A DNA stretch of 64,000 nt from Polytrichum commune (GCA_950295325.1 OX485806.1:24676001-24740000), one strand, 5' to 3'. Positions 1 to 13,050 are shown, numbered from the stretch's first letter. Numbers and translations: made by a program. The notes: generated from the letters alone by a model not told the origin.

Positions 1-729
1 AGCACAAGTATTTGCTAGTTATATGGCATGTCACTCTAAGTTGATGAAAGAAATTTATAAAATCGATGTCGAAGCAAATAAAGAATAATATAGTTATAAG
101 ATTTAAATTTTAAAATAATATATTTGTATTTAATTTAATTTAATTTAAAAAATATATATAGATTTTAAATTATGTAGATTTTGTGATAGTATTAAAAATA
201 TTAATATCATTTATAATTCTATTAAAAACTAAATTTTTATAGAAATTCATATTTTTTGTATGAAGTATATAATGCTTGTGAAAATATTTTATTTTTGCAC
301 TAAATTTGTCATGGTTTTATCTATACATTTAAAATATCATATTCGGGTGTAAATCACATGTTTCTCCTTAAATTTATGTTTTATGGATATCCGCCAAAAT
401 TTGAATAAGTATTACATGAGCGTATTGAACAAATTGTTGGCCTCTTTTTTCATATTCGGACTTGATTGCAGCAAGTACGTCTACAACTTGCTCTCATAAA
501 ATAAAACAAAATGACTAAACATGAATTGACAAATTTTGACCTTACTTTTTAGTTCATTAATGATCTTCAAATTTGATAGAATTTCTTGTTTGATATTGGA
601 TATTTAAAGTTGTTTTTATTTCATCTTCACGATTGCAAATTTAAAAACATATCCAATACCAAACATTAATATTTACAACAAAAGACTAACTCCATATAGT
701 TTCATATGTTATAAAAAAAATATGAACAT
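1..729. other. AT-rich non-coding stretch
   Basis: No open reading frame, RNA gene or clear repeat boundary is visible. The sequence is strongly AT-rich with many short runs of A and T. It ends at the 8-bp target duplication of the foldback element that begins at 738. Confidence 0.6.
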
Positions 730-737
730 TATTTTAA

Positions 738-1859
738 GGGGATCGCTATTTCCACACCTTTTTTGGCTAGATTCACACCTTTTTGCCGGTTCGGTTGCCG
801 TGTCACTGAGGCGCTATATATGAGATTCTTCATGGTGTATCCGGACCGTTGATCCACCAAGGCCCATCCAAGGGCCTCAATGATCCTAGGTGGCGGTGGG
901 GTGGGGGGCGGGGGTGATGCTTGCCACCAAGGCGGGGTGGGGCCGTGGGCCTCATGTCTTTTTTGGGGAGGCCGGATTTAGGGTGGTGTCGGGCCTAGTG
1001 GCTAGGCGGGCCCAGTAGCTAGGCCTACTTATTATATAACTAGTTGGTTAGCCTTACTCTACTTACTAAATAACTAGTTGGTTAGCCTTACTCTACTTAC
1101 TAAATGACTAGTTGTTTACCCTTACTCTACTTACTAAATGACTTGTTGGTTATCTTTACTCTACTTACTAAATGACTAGTTGGTTATCTTTACTCTACTT
1201 ACTAAATGACTAGTTGGTTATCCTTACTCTACTTACTAAATAACTAGTTGGTTACCCTTACTTATTACTTAATAGTAATAATAGTTGGTTATTACTTATT
1301 ACTTGAAGTTAGGTATGGACACCTATAAGTGTTGAGATATAATAAGATTACACTATCCTACTTAGTGTCACCTACATTACATAATCTATGTATCATCCCT
1401 AACAACTAGTCATTTAGTAAGTAGAGGAAGGGTAACCAACTAGTCATTTAGTAAGTAGAGTAAGGGTAACCAACTACTGTAGTCATTTAGTAAGTAGAGT
1501 AAGGGGAACCAACTAGTCATTTAGTAAGTAGAGTAAGGCTAACCAACTAGTTATTTAGTAAGTAGGCCTAGCCACTGGGCCCGCCTAGCCACTAGGCCCG
1601 ACACCACCCTAAATCCGGCCTCCCCAAAAAAGACATGAGACCCACGGCCCCACCCCGCCTTGGTGGCAACTTGCAAGCACCACCCCCGCCCCCCACCCCA
1701 CCGCCACCTAGGATCATTGAAGCCCTTGGATGGGCCTTGGTGGATCAACGGTCCGGATACACCATGAAAAATCTCATATATAGCGCCTCAGTGACACGGC
1801 AACCGAACCAGCAAAAAGGTGTGAATCTAGCCAAAAAAGGTGTGGAAATAGCGATCCCC
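738..1859. mobile_element. Foldback DNA transposon, non-autonomous, 1.1 kb
   Basis: The two halves are long near-perfect inverted copies. The left end starts GGGGATCGCTATTTCCACACC and the right end finishes with its reverse complement. The GC-rich outer arms are about 290 bp each. Inside them, a roughly 35-bp unit (core TTACTAAATGACTAGTTGG) is tandemly repeated, about seven times on the left (1020-1270) and four to five times inverted on the right (1400-1565). The centre (about 1270-1400) is a short AT-rich loop. The element is flanked by an identical 8-bp direct repeat, TATTTTAA, at 730-737 and 1860-1867, which reads as a target-site duplication. An 8-bp duplication fits hAT-type mobilisation; a Mutator-type foldback (usually 9 bp) is the alternative. 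It has no coding capacity; open frames across the arms are chance products of GC-rich repeats. Confidence 0.88.
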
Positions 1860-1867
1860 TATTTTAA

Positions 1868-3790
1868 ATTCTGTTATATTTTTATTTTACATGTTATACT
1901 TGACAACATACTATCATATCAACAGTTTGACAATCTCTTATATTAATTATGATTTCATATGTTATACCTGAAAAAAGAGCGATAATCTGATAAAAATTAA
2001 AAATAATACTATATTATGAATCACATTTTTTGTGAGAATATCATCAAATCCTCACAAAAAACCCAAAAATATAATATCAAAATAAAAAATTTCATCGCAT
2101 ATCTCTTGTGGAACTCGGAGTGAACGAGTATAATAATGAGAGGGTGGTTTTTATATATGTTTGAAATCCTAAATCCTAATCGAGAGAGATATATAAATAG
2201 TGAACATTCGTCTCATTATTTATGGTTGCTAAATGTACGATGAAGATGTGAAGTTCATATTTTTCCCTTGTCGAAAATGCATGGCTGTCAAACATTCGCT
2301 ACCTAAAAATATTATGAAATTAAAATAAGATGTTATAAAATGTTTCATCTTCATTTAAGTTGAAGGGGACAATCTTAATTATTGATTCATACATTATTTG
2401 TAGATAATCTAATATAGATATTGGATGCCAATTCATGTAGGTCTTATATTTCTCATAAAATTAAGATGCTATAAAAACAAGTTTTTTCGGGATGGCCATT
2501 TCTCACAAAGTAGAATGAAAGTTTGAAAATCATTCATTAGGCCTTCATCAACCAGGGGTACTAGTGTAGTAATTGGTTCACCCTAGTCAACTTAAGGGCC
2601 CTTGGCTTGTGATATGAAAACTTTTTGTCAAAAACATGAACACAAAATGGTTAAATATATGTTTCACGTTTTCAAGCCTTGTTAAAAGGAAAAAAAGAAA
2701 AAAAGAAAAAGGTAGGATTTGACCAGCGAAAAAAGTAGAAACCATGTGAGAACATCTATAGAGTGTTTTTTATTCATTTGCAAGAAAAATTATAGAAACT
2801 TTGGATCTACCATAGCCTACTTAAATTACAAAACATGTGATTTTATATAATTGAGCATAAGGGGACAATCCCCAATTTAGGTTTGAGGTAGAAAGAAATT
2901 AGTATGATAAAAATAATAAAGGATTTAGAAAGAAAAAGAATGAGTATTGTCACATATAATACATATTGGGTGAGAGGTATGCTCATATGTGACAATTCAC
3001 TCACCCATGTTACAAAACGCGGGGATTGTGGATGACATAATCCCCATGTAATTCCAATCTCATTGTTACTCATGTCTTCTTAAGTTTATGTTCTTAGTTA
3101 CAAGTTGTGCCATACAAGACCACTCAAATACAAACGGCCTATTGAGAAGAGTGACCACACTTCAATTGACGATTTCCCCAGAATTATACCAGTGTCTCGA
3201 CATGTATATATCACAATACCGTAGAGGGCGCTCTATTCTATCTTTACTAGTGCCGAAATGGAGTTTCCGCGGAATTAAGAAGGCCTCAACCAATGTAGGA
3301 TTGACACGTTGCAAAATCTGAGGGGAAAACAATAATTTTCCGGAATAGAGAGCCCTCTATGGTATATGGTTTCTTAAAGTAAAAGTTTCGGAAGCCAGAT
3401 AAGGGTGACCTTTTTGGAAGTGTTGAAGGGAATTTGCAAGAGTCAGAGGCAGCAGACTCGGAGACGGTGCGAGATGATGTCCCGCTTGGAAACCACGCAT
3501 TAGGGTTTCAATTCTTACACTCCATGAAGCAATGTGCTTGCGGGAGGAGGATTGGCGACGAGGCAATACAATAGCAACAAATTCAGGGAGAGGCTCAGGA
3601 GGCCGTTGAGCAATCTGGGGTAGAAGGAGGAAGAGGGCAGAAGAACAGTGCTACACTAGGGGTAGAGGGAGAAACAGAATGCTCAGGAACTCCGCCTCGG
3701 GGATTTACATGTGAGTTTGCGGATTTGATCAAGGGTGAAACATCCCTCCCCCACGCCAATATTGTTGACGTCGTCTCTCTCTCGGGGAGT
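1868..3790. other. Non-coding DNA upstream of the basic-protein gene
   Basis: Nothing recognisable as a gene is seen. It is AT-rich up to about 3300, then rises in GC content towards 3790, as expected for the promoter and 5-prime leader of the gene starting at 3791. No TATA box or splice site could be assigned with confidence. Confidence 0.4.
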
Positions 3791-6054
3791 ATGAATCCCG
3801 AGACTGAGCGGAGGTTGGCTGCGTTGATTATGGAGGAGGCGAACATGATGCGGCAACGCGCCGAGAGGGACGGAGTGAGTGCGTACCTTGCCAAGCCCGT
3901 CGTGAAGGCGCGACCAAACAGACAGTTCCTCGGTGCCATGATGCGGAGTGTTCAGCATGGTAATATAGGGTTCTTCTTCTCCGTGTGCTTGGAACCTTGA
4001 ACATTTGTATGTTGTTCATTAATTAGGGTATGTTTGGCAACCTTGTCTAATTAGAAGAGAAACCTGTGTTTGCTTGGCTTTTGTAGCCCCTAGTTGTTGT
4101 GCATGCAAATACCTCGCAGTGTTTCAGGTTGTTCATTTGGAACTTAGTTGGTGCCCGATAATAGAATGTAGAAATAAATCGGAAACTTGAGAATTTCAAG
4201 AATCTTTACCACCTAGCGAGGTTTTGTGTACTTATCCGAGTTCTTGAAACCCCGAACAATGTATTTTTTCCATTAATTAGGGTTTGGCAAAGTTCTCTAA
4301 TCAGAAGAGAAACCTGTGTTTGATTGCTTTCCCGTAGCCCCTAGTTGTAGTGCATGAAAATAATCCTTGCAGTTTTGGAGGTTGAAACGTTGGAGCTTAG
4401 TTGGTGCCCAAAAACAGAAATTAGAAAGAAATAAAAAACTTGAGAGCTTCAAGAATCTCTACCACCTAGCAAAGTTTTGTGTCCTTCTCTGTGTTCCTGA
4501 AACCCCAAACAGCTGCTTTCCCATTAATTAGGATTTGGCAACCTTGGCTGATCAGAAGAGAAATCTGTGTTTGGTTGGTTGATATTAGTCCCTAGTTTGT
4601 TTGCATGCACAAAACACGCAGTGTGGGGGTTGAAAGCTTTGAGTTTAGTTGGTGCCTGAAAACAGAAAGTAGGAAGGAATTGAAAATTTGAGAACTTCAA
4701 GAAATTCTACCACTTAGTTATTTTTTATAAAACAGAAAATTGGTTTGTGGGCTCGCTCCCTCATAAGTGCACCGGAAAACCTGAACTCCATGTAAAACTT
4801 GGGATTGAGCGTTGGAGTTTTATGTCCGGAACCCAGGATCATCTTCAGGGAGCATACAGTTTTCCAAATCATGTTCTATTTTGTGTTTAGAAATTATAGT
4901 CCGGAAGTGTTATTCTTGAATGCTAACGAGCTGAATTTTTGGTCACAGCCAATCGTTTAGTGGAGGTAAATGACATGTGGCGGCAACGATCAGTTGAGAT
5001 GGAGCACAAGGGGAAGAGTGACAGCAACTCACATAGAAGTAGGAACAACCGATCTGAGGAGCAGTCACCAGATAGGGATCACCAATCAGAGAGAGGTAAT
5101 CGTGGCAAGGAAGCATATAGTGATGTGTCTGATTGCGATGATGATGGTTTGAAAGATGAAGATATCGAAAAGTGGCTGCACTCAAGGTATTGCACTCTTC
5201 ACTTGTTACCTAGTTTTCTGTATTTTCCTCTTTACATGTGTCTGTACCTATCAGCTATTTGCAGAGACTATTTGCTATGGTTGTCCTGGCTGTTCAATTT
5301 TGAGAGGATGGCATGCAACCTTGCTTCTATGAGCTGGTATGAAGTGAGAGCTTTTGAAGGGTGGTTTAAACCCAAGAGCTTAACCCAGAACCCATGTGAA
5401 CTTGGAGGTTGCCCCTGGGGAAGTGTGGGCAGCTTGTTGCACCCGTTCAAGGTGTTCACCTTTGAAAGGAGGCAGTAGTCTTTGAGGTCTCTCTAATTCT
5501 CTTGATGTATGTTTCGGGATTACATGTAGAGTTCGACCAACTTGAACATGAAGCAACACCAGGAATCATGCGGGTGGCTATGTGGGAGCCATTTTTTAAA
5601 ATTTTTTTAAAGCTTCTGGGTTCAAGTTATGTGAAAAATCCCTTGTGACCTTCTATTTCTTAGTGCTAACTTGCCCTTGCCATGTCATTTCGGCAGAGTG
5701 AAAAGGGGTCGCGGAGTGGTGGGGTCACGCATGGATGAACCGGGACCCTATTGTGCTAGCAAACTAGCACTAGGTTCGGAATCTCGTCTGAAGGAGGATT
5801 GGGAAGATCGCATTGCCCGCCCAGTTGCTGGACCCTCACAGAGGCCAAAGAGTGTTGCACATGCTGAATCAGACTCGGGTAGGGAGAGGCAAAAACATAG
5901 GAAAGGCAAGAAGTCCTCGAAGGGGGATTCTTCTGACAGGATTAGTGCTGATAACGAAGAGAAGAAACAGCGGCAACGCTCAAAAGAGAAGAGAAGGAAA
6001 GACAAGAAGAAAGTGCGAGAATCAGAGACTGGAAAGAAGAGGAAGAGACATTAA
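3791..6054 (+). CDS. Conserved basic, charged nuclear-type protein, unknown function
   Basis: Three exons join in phase: 3791-3959, 4949-5186 and 5697-6054, giving 254 residues with canonical GT-AG introns. The first ATG follows an in-frame upstream Met at 3725, but the segment from 3791 (MNPETERRLAALIMEEAN) has the regular helical pattern of a conserved N terminus. Order of parts: an N-terminal helical region (1-80) ending ANRLVEVNDMWRQRS; an Arg/Ser/Asp-rich stretch; an acidic patch (CDDDGLKDEDIEKWL); a conserved-looking motif VKRGRGVVGSRMDEPGPY at the start of exon 3; then a very basic Lys/Arg tail ending KKRKRH, which looks like a nuclear localisation signal. The composition resembles splicing-associated or chromatin-associated plant proteins. 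I recognise the general type but cannot name a function. Intron 1 holds three 245-bp repeats and intron 2 carries a SINE-like tail. Confidence 0.75.
3985..4730. repeat. Three tandem ~245-bp repeats within intron 1
   Basis: The intron of the basic-protein gene contains three diverged direct copies of about 245 bp, starting near 3985, 4240 and 4490. Each copy includes, in order, CATTAATTAGGGT-like sequence, AGAAGAGAAACCTGTGT, a CCCTAGTT segment, TTAGTTGGTGCC, and CTTGAGA..TTCAAGAAT followed by TACCACCTAG. They explain most of the intron length. Copies differ by substitutions and small indels. Confidence 0.8.
5430..5585 (+). repeat. Tail of a SINE-like family shared with the 58-kb copy
   Basis: This part of intron 2 shares about 130 bp with 58260-58410: CCCGTTCAA, TTGAAAGGAGG, AGTAGTC, CTCTAATTCTCTT, TTTCGGGATTACAT and AAGCAACACC occur in the same order in both. 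The 58-kb copy has a 5S-rRNA-like head that this one lacks, so the two share a 3-prime body rather than a complete element. The intron position is neutral to the reading frame. Confidence 0.65.
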
Positions 6055-9000
6055 ACTGTATCAGAGACATTTTTCCATGAATGTTCTGGGCACTGCAGTT
6101 GGTCATTGGTGATAATGCCCTGCTTCCATACAAGTTCTGTGGATTGTGTGCCATGGTTATCCAAAAACCAACTGGGTTCCTATGTAGTGCATATTCTTGC
6201 TTGAAAGACAGAGTTCTCTTGCAACCATGATAATTAGAAGGTGCTGATATTGTAAAAGGAGCAGTAGCTTATGGGGTTGAAGAAATCATACCTCTGCCTC
6301 TCCTCAGGTATCACGATGTACTCCCTTACTCCTCCAGAAACGATGTACATAAGCTCAACCTCCCTGTTACCTGTATCCTATCATTCCCATTGAATTGCGG
6401 AAATGCAGACAACTCTAAAAATTGTAGAGCAGACACAGCAAACAGGTCTGGAGGAAACATGCAAAGAGGAGCTGCTTGCCTCAAGTTACTTAACTTTCTT
6501 TTGACAAGATAGATTTGAAGCAATGTGCTTCTCCATTGTATTGTCCTTTTTTTTAAGAACACATCAAGAAGTGCAAAGAAGTAGCCTCTAGGTTACCCAT
6601 CTTTGCTCATCCATTTCTCTCAGCCATAGGGAGGTGTAATTACCTAGCTCTTTAACTCTCAAATTTGAACGCATTGTATTTTGGGTTGCACGTGGAGCTG
6701 ATTAGAAATCAGGAGCTTATTTGCTGCATTCGATCTAGTGTTTTAAAGAACATGCATTTATATATGTGAAGGCACTAGGAGATGGCCATGGAGAGGTGGA
6801 TTTCGGGATGTGATGATGTGTCTTAAGATGAGGAGACGCAATATCTCCATGGAGTACCACTACCTGGAGCTGACAATGATTATGCCCTCACGATTTTCAT
6901 CAACAAGGTAATTATTTCTTGGCTTCCAAAAAGGTTGGCAACATTTCTGTAAGCTTTGTAATGGACAAATTCTAGCAGTAAAATGAATATTGTAGGATGA
7001 AGTGTTGCTGCTTGAGTAGACTTGTTACTTGTCCACCTTATGAGAAGTATGTGCTTAAGTTTGTCCATCCATGTCTGGTCATTGATATCAAATGAGAAAC
7101 TTTCAGTAGTGGGTCCTTTTTAGCGAATAAATGGTAGATTAGTTGTTAGTGGTGACAAAAGAAGAGGCTGGATCTCATCACAAAACGAATTCAAGTCTAT
7201 GGAGTTCTTTGATTTGTACAAGAAAGACACCTGGTATCTACCAGTGATCAATCAAAATCGGAGAGTATCCATGTTTGGACTCCTGTAAATCTTTGCCAAT
7301 ATGTCTATCAAGGTGAATATCCATCACATATAACATTGTCTTTTCCATGTTGGCCTCATCTAACAAGGTGCACTTGCATTTTGAGTAATCTTTCAAGTTT
7401 CCTTCACGTCTCTTGACTCCATGTGAGCTAACAAGTGTGCAATTGAAAAAAGCAACGATCCTGGGAGAAAACCTCTAGATGCATTCATCCTCACTGATAT
7501 TTCAAGTTCACAAGAATTGCTATGTATTTCCATTGTATGCAGCCCTCCAGAGATCGAATGGAACACATGATGTGCACATTAGCAAGTCGCTTACTTTGGA
7601 TTTGAGACTCTGGACAAAATTTCGTCCATGTTCATGAAAACAGCTGATCGTCTTAAGAATTTAAAATTAGTGGACGATGATCTAAGATTCTTGTAATCTC
7701 TTAGAAACTTCTGTTTAATGGAATATGGATGGTTGGGTTGTCTTTTGCTTACCAAAACATGATTGTAATTTGTATGCATCCCATTATGCTGATTTATTAT
7801 ACCCATTATTTCCCATTGCTCTGTCCCGCATGAACTTTTGCATCCACATTCCTCTGAAATCATGTTCAATTGTAAACTACTGCAGACTTGAGAATTGTGG
7901 AGCTTGACAACTTGCAGGCTGTCATTGGACCAACAAATGGGGTTTAGATGATTGTTTGCTCCAAAACCCAGAATGGATATGGGGCTGAATTATGTCATAT
8001 GTGGCATTAGATTTGATGACCAGCATGGATTTCCAATTAGGTGGGGTCACAATAAAATTGCATCTTCTGAAAACGAAGATTTTGGTGAGATGAGCTTGTG
8101 TTGCTACTAATAGAATGTATCCACCCTCTTGACCTGATATGATTAGTTATTAAGCATTTCTACATGTGTGTATGTATGTGTGTGTGCATCATTCAAATGA
8201 TGTATCACTTGAATTAAGTGTGCAATACATCTCACTATATAATAGCTTATGTGAATTATTTATGAATTTTTGGGATCAAAATCTTATACATGGATTTTTG
8301 GCATGTCAAGATGTTGAACTTAGATTTCAATTACATAAATATTACCCATAGTGATTTGTAGCAAGTTCTCTATAAATTTGATAGAACATACTTGACCACA
8401 ACAGGTTTCATGGTATCATATGGAAGAATTTATAGTTACCTATGCTACCTTGACTTTTAAATGTGAAAGTTAACACCACACACAAATAATCCATTTATCA
8501 TTGCATTTCTCCAACTAAATTAAAACATGCGTAAATAAAATATAAAATATTTAGAAAACATGTTTGTATTTTCACTTCCTCTTAGAGCAACCCCATGAGC
8601 CTTGCCACCACCAACCATAAAATACCAATCTCAAATCCTTTTGGAGATCATCACTATGTCCGGTCTAGCCATGAATTCTCAAACCCTACTAGGAGCTCAG
8701 CATGCCCCCGCCATTATGAGCTGCAGTCAATACCAAGACGACACTTATGTTCTGACAAACCATGAAAGTAATATCTAGTCTACCCTAACTTCCGTAATAT
8801 CACCCTTTGTAATGTCACTCCCTCTCTTATATTCCAAACCCTAGGGAACATATGTGCTTAGTTCAAATTTCCCTCCTTGTTGTCACATTTATCTCTCATA
8901 TATCACAAGTTTTGACATTAAAATAATATATCAAAGGTTTTAAACCACACGTTTGCATGCATCATGTTGTCATTATTATCATTAATGTTATTATTGCAAT

Positions 9001-9815
9001 GTTGATTTTGTGTTGTTGAATGATGTCACATGCTCCACTAATTCTATATTATCACACATCCAAGTTAACATTGCAGATTTCTTTAATATCATGTGTGATT
9101 TGATTGGCAACGACATGGTATTTGGGGGGTTAGAGTGCATTGAGAACACTTGTGGTGAGGCTGCCTGTACTCGCCATATAGTTCAATCTTGGCGGGCTAT
9201 TGAACTTGGTTTTAGTTAACATATTTTGAACACAATTTTTATGATGTATGTTCTTGGATCCATCTATCCACATACAACTCAAATATAGGTGGTTGATTAA
9301 GAGAAGTAAACGAATTAGGGCACATCTACCTTAGTCTCAATCACATAAACCAAATAAAAATCTCCTTGCAAACTATTGCGTCACAAGGGCTTAATACTTA
9401 ATTAAAGGGTTAGATTATTCCCAATTACTTAGGGTTGGTTTAGACTACATGGAAGGAGTGCACCGGTCTGTCAATAATTTCCACCCAAGACAAGGCTATT
9501 TGAGGCAATGGTTGGTATGATGGACAAGATGAAAGACACAATTTTAAAAAATGCCTCAAGTTGGTGATCTTTGGAGGTCAAGTTTCTTGTCCGAGGGTTT
9601 GAGGTTGCCCAAGAACCTTAACCTCTAGAGAACTCCCCTAGCGAAGTGTTGCCATGTTGGCATCTATGTCATTTTTTCATCCATACTTGAAGGTGTCTAC
9701 TAGAGAAGTCTTGAATGTAATGGAAACCCCGGCGGTGAAGAACCCATTTTGTAGCCAATCATATTGCTCCATTACCCTAAAATTCTTGACCGATGTATAT
9801 CTTCATTGTATTCTA
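6055..9815. other. Long gene-free interval
   Basis: About 3.8 kb with only short, unconserved open frames. The first few hundred bases should hold the 3-prime UTR of the basic-protein gene. Around 9240-9340 there is a partial match to the dispersed repeat seen at 38.9, 50.7, 51.3, 53.0 and 56.6 kb (motifs TTCTTGGATCCA, ACAACTCAAATATAGGT and GAATTAGGGCACAT). Nothing else is supported. Confidence 0.5.
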
Positions 9816-10115
9816 AGGGCATGTTCACACATGGTCCTGAGTCCCAAGTCCCAAGCATGACATGAACGCCTACATGGCAACACTTTTTGGAGGCGAGGCT
9901 TAGGACTTTGTGTTGAGAGTTGGATTGATAAAAAAAACTAGACCCAACTCTCAACACAAGTCCAGCGAATATTTGTGCATAAAACAATCAAGATTCAATT
10001 ACAATGACAATCAACCATATTTTAACGATCCCTTGAGGCTCCAAAGCTGTGACTTTGCCTCCATGTTGGGGCTTGCTAACATGTGTTGGCTTGGGACCCC
10101 ATGTGAACCGGCCCT
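9816..10115. mobile_element. MITE with terminal inverted repeats, 300 bp
   Basis: The left end AGGGCATGTTCACACATGG matches the reverse complement of the right end, AGGGCCGGTTCACATGGGG, with a few mismatches. In the middle, 9903-9962 forms a strong hairpin: GTGTTGAGAGTTGG pairs with CCAACTCTCAACAC around a 19-base loop. The AGGGC(C)GGTTCAC tip is the kind often seen in plant hAT-like or PIF-like MITEs. A clean target duplication was not found. No coding capacity. Confidence 0.65.
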
Positions 10116-10480
10116 AAGGTCGAGGCGTCCATATTCGACCAACTCTCATTTAACCACTCACTAGGATCATGTAATGCCGACATGAATAAGATCCATATTT
10201 TCAAGGCCAATGAAGCTAAGGTTTATGTGGCGGCTGCGGCGGCTTGTGATTGAATACCCCCGTAAGAATTTTGACAACTGTTGTAGCCATGCATTAGCAT
10301 TCAAATAAGCAGCTATGGGTTAACCTATAAATTGACTATGTGTGACCCTAGCTTTACTACTTCGGAATTTATAGCAATTTCCATAATTCCAAAAAAAAAT
10401 TGAATAATTTTTCTTTGCATTCTCCTTAGAAATTTGTTTCTCTTGGCTTGAAGAAACACCCATTCCCCACTAGGACCCCT
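10116..10480. other. Intergenic DNA between the MITE and the psaD promoter
   Basis: No gene is seen. Short open frames do not resemble any family. A short A-run occurs near 10390. Confidence 0.4.
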
Positions 10481-10718
10481 CCTAAACAGATGCAAACCCT
10501 CTTATTCCATCGGTTATAGATGCCTCAACCTTAAACCGGCCCTTGAATCTCTGACCGTCGGTCACGGTAATAAGGGCAAGTACGGTGGAAGGGAGGAAAG
10601 CACGGTGGCAGGGTTGTAAGTATGGGAAGGGAACCCGTGTGGGTTGCCGCTCCCTTCCCCTTTTGTTCATCCAGGGTGATGGAATGAGCGAGGGACGGCG
10701 CTCGTTGGCCAAGCCGAT

Positions 10719-10736
10719 ATCTTATCCGCTTATCCT
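10719..10736 (-). promoter_or_regulatory. Paired I-box-like GATAA motifs upstream of psaD
   Basis: CTTATCC occurs twice, at 10721-10727 and 10729-10735; on the minus strand these read GGATAAG. GATAAG (I-box) elements are established light-response sites in promoters of plant photosynthesis genes. They lie about 170 bp before the psaD start codon in a GC-rich, CT-rich leader. Their role here is inferred from motif and position only, and they could fall within the transcribed leader. Confidence 0.35.
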
Positions 10737-10902
10737 TCGCTCGCTCGCTGGCTCGCCTCGTCGTCCTCGTCGCAGCTCCGCAAGAAAGCCCTCTTCATAT
10801 TCCACCATCCCACACCATCTCCTCCGAGCACCCTTGTAAGCCAATCAATCAGCCCCGCACTCGTCCCCTGCGCCTCTACCCGTCGCCCCTCCAGCTCCAG
10901 CT

Positions 10903-12867
10903 ATGGCGGCCCTCGCAGCTGCAGCCTCCACGGCCGCCCCCACCGTGGCTCTGGCCAAGACCACCTCCGTCGCTACTTCCAAGAGCGTCAAGCTGAACCT
11001 CTCTGCCTTCCAGGTACGTTTGAATGAGTGAATGGATGATTGAGTGAATGAGTGCTTGTTCTCTCTCTATTTACACATGCTTGCGCACAATTCTCCGTCC
11101 TTCTGATTGTACGCGTTGATGGCTGGAGGTAGTGACATTTGCTGGGTTTCTTCGGTTAGAGTGCAGGGAGAGATTTCTTGCCTTAGCTTGCTGGATTTCG
11201 TGGCCCATGGTTGGAAGCCCAACATGTATAGCTCTCAGGGAGTAGCTGAGGGCTATGAGGGTAGTAGCAGTGGCATTTGGTAGATGATTTCGGGCAGAGT
11301 GCATGGAGATGTCGTGGCCTAGCTTGCTGGAATTCTTTCTTTGTTCAAGGCACGGGGTCGACTTGTCTGAGGTCCATGGCATTGTATCTGTTGATGGTCA
11401 GAGGTTGTGACCTGCGTTAGATTCTCTTCGGCCAGGGGTATTTATGATTGTGCATATGCTCAGGGAGTTGTGCAGTAGTAGCTTGCCGGATTTTGTTTTT
11501 CCAGGATCGGAGGCCTACATGTGTCGTCCTCTGATCGTACATGTTGATGGTTGGAGTCAGAGGCTTTGGGGTAAATTGCGTCGGTGAGGGTTAGAGGCCT
11601 GTGAGTTGATCTCGGCTCAAGCACATGTGGCTGTAATTATTTACAAGGGTAATTTGCACTTTTTTTTGCTGGATTTCTTTGGCCACGTTTTAAGGCCAAC
11701 ATGACTGCTTGTCAGGGGATAGTTGAGGCTCGACTATTGAAGTGTGTGGGGTATTATTAAGTTGCGGGGCGTCTCCTGTGCGGGAATTAAGTTTTGCTGG
11801 ATATGGTGGTTTTGATGTATTTTAGGGACAGAAGTTGACGGCAGTGTGCAATGGCGCCAGAGTGAGCATGGCCACCGCGGAGGCCGAGCCTGCCGAGGCA
11901 CCTAAGGGATTCACTCCCCCAACCCTGGACGCCAACACCCCTGCCCCCATCTTCGGTGGAAGCACCGGCGGTCTTCTGCGCAAGGCCCAGGTTGAGGAGT
12001 TCTACGTCATCACCTGGGACTCCCCCAAGGAGCAGATCTTCGAAATGCCCACCGGTATGTCTCACAATTCCCACTCCTAGACATCGCAGGCCGACATCCA
12101 CATGATATCAGGCCGACCTGCCTGGTCTAATGGACTGTATGATATGAATGACAGTCTCAGTTTTACCCGAAGGATATGACCTCGTGCGTGGGAGCCGTAA
12201 GGGCTGTGCTGTAAAGATACCCACATTTTGCTCTCTGATGCCTGTAAGGCCATTGTTGAAACATTTGGAGGCCTCGAATGCCACACGTGAACATCCTGAG
12301 GCTTCTTGTGCCATCCACTTATTATTCAGAGGTTCTGAATGCAATTTCTTTGAAAAGTTTGAAGCGTGGAACACTAATCTTCAACATTCAGAGGCCATGA
12401 TTGCTAATTTTTTGATTGTTCTGATGCTCCCAACGCCATTTTGAACACTCTGAGGCTTCGATCCCCAATCTTGAACAGTCAGATGGTGTGAATGTTATCC
12501 TGTCATAATGCCATGATCTGTGACTTTCCAATGCCATTATTGCATATAATTTTTTGCCTTACTGATTCTGGTCTGGAATGTAGGAGGAGCTGCCATCATG
12601 AGGTCAGGACCCAACCTATTGAAGTTGGCCAGGAAGGAGCAGTGCCTCGCCTTGGGCGCCAGGTTGAGGACCAAGTTCAAAATCCAGTACCAATTCTACC
12701 GTGTGTTCCCCAACGGTGAGGTCCAGTACCTCCACCCCAAGGACGGTGTGTACCCCGAGAAGGTGAACGCTGGAAGGTCAGGAGTGGGAATCAACAACAG
12801 GAACATTGGAAAGAATGCAAACCCCGCTGAACTCAAGTTTGCTCGCAAGCAAGCTTACGATTTGTAG
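10903..12867 (+). CDS. psaD: Photosystem I reaction centre subunit II, PsaD
   Basis: Three exons join in phase: 10903-11013, 11826-12054 and 12584-12867, giving 207 residues. PsaD is the stromal extrinsic subunit of photosystem I that docks ferredoxin and helps assemble PsaC. Residues 1 to about 55 are Ala/Ser/Thr/Lys-rich with no acidic residues, a typical chloroplast transit peptide ([20 protein letters not shown]). The mature part has the family hallmarks: [20 protein letters not shown], the [20 protein letters not shown] segment, [20 protein letters not shown], and the highly conserved [20 protein letters not shown] with [10 protein letters not shown] near the C terminus, ending AYDL. All introns are GT-AG: intron 1 (812 bp) lies in the transit peptide region and intron 2 (529 bp) splits the second Gly of the PTGG motif. 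The reading frame is intact, so it should be functional. Confidence 0.97.
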
Positions 12868-13050
12868 ACAAGACGCTCCTGCATTTTCACTGTTGTATAA
12901 CTAAAAAATTGGAAACCTTTGTTCTGTGACTGTTTGTTGAATATATTGAGAATCATCACCCCCAGAATGGGAAATGCATGTGATTGTGGGAACGGTGTGG
13001 CTGGCCACTTTGTCTTTGATTTAGAGGGGGGCTGTAGATTCTGGTTGGTT
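12868..13050 (+). other. psaD 3-prime UTR and downstream flank
   Basis: This holds the psaD 3-prime UTR. No standard AATAAA signal stands out. The sequence leads directly into the first of four diverged repeat units. Confidence 0.4.

Noticed and set aside
1551-1946. Pro/Gly-rich frames over the foldback arm
   Set aside because: They come from GC-rich inverted arms and have no counterpart outside the element.
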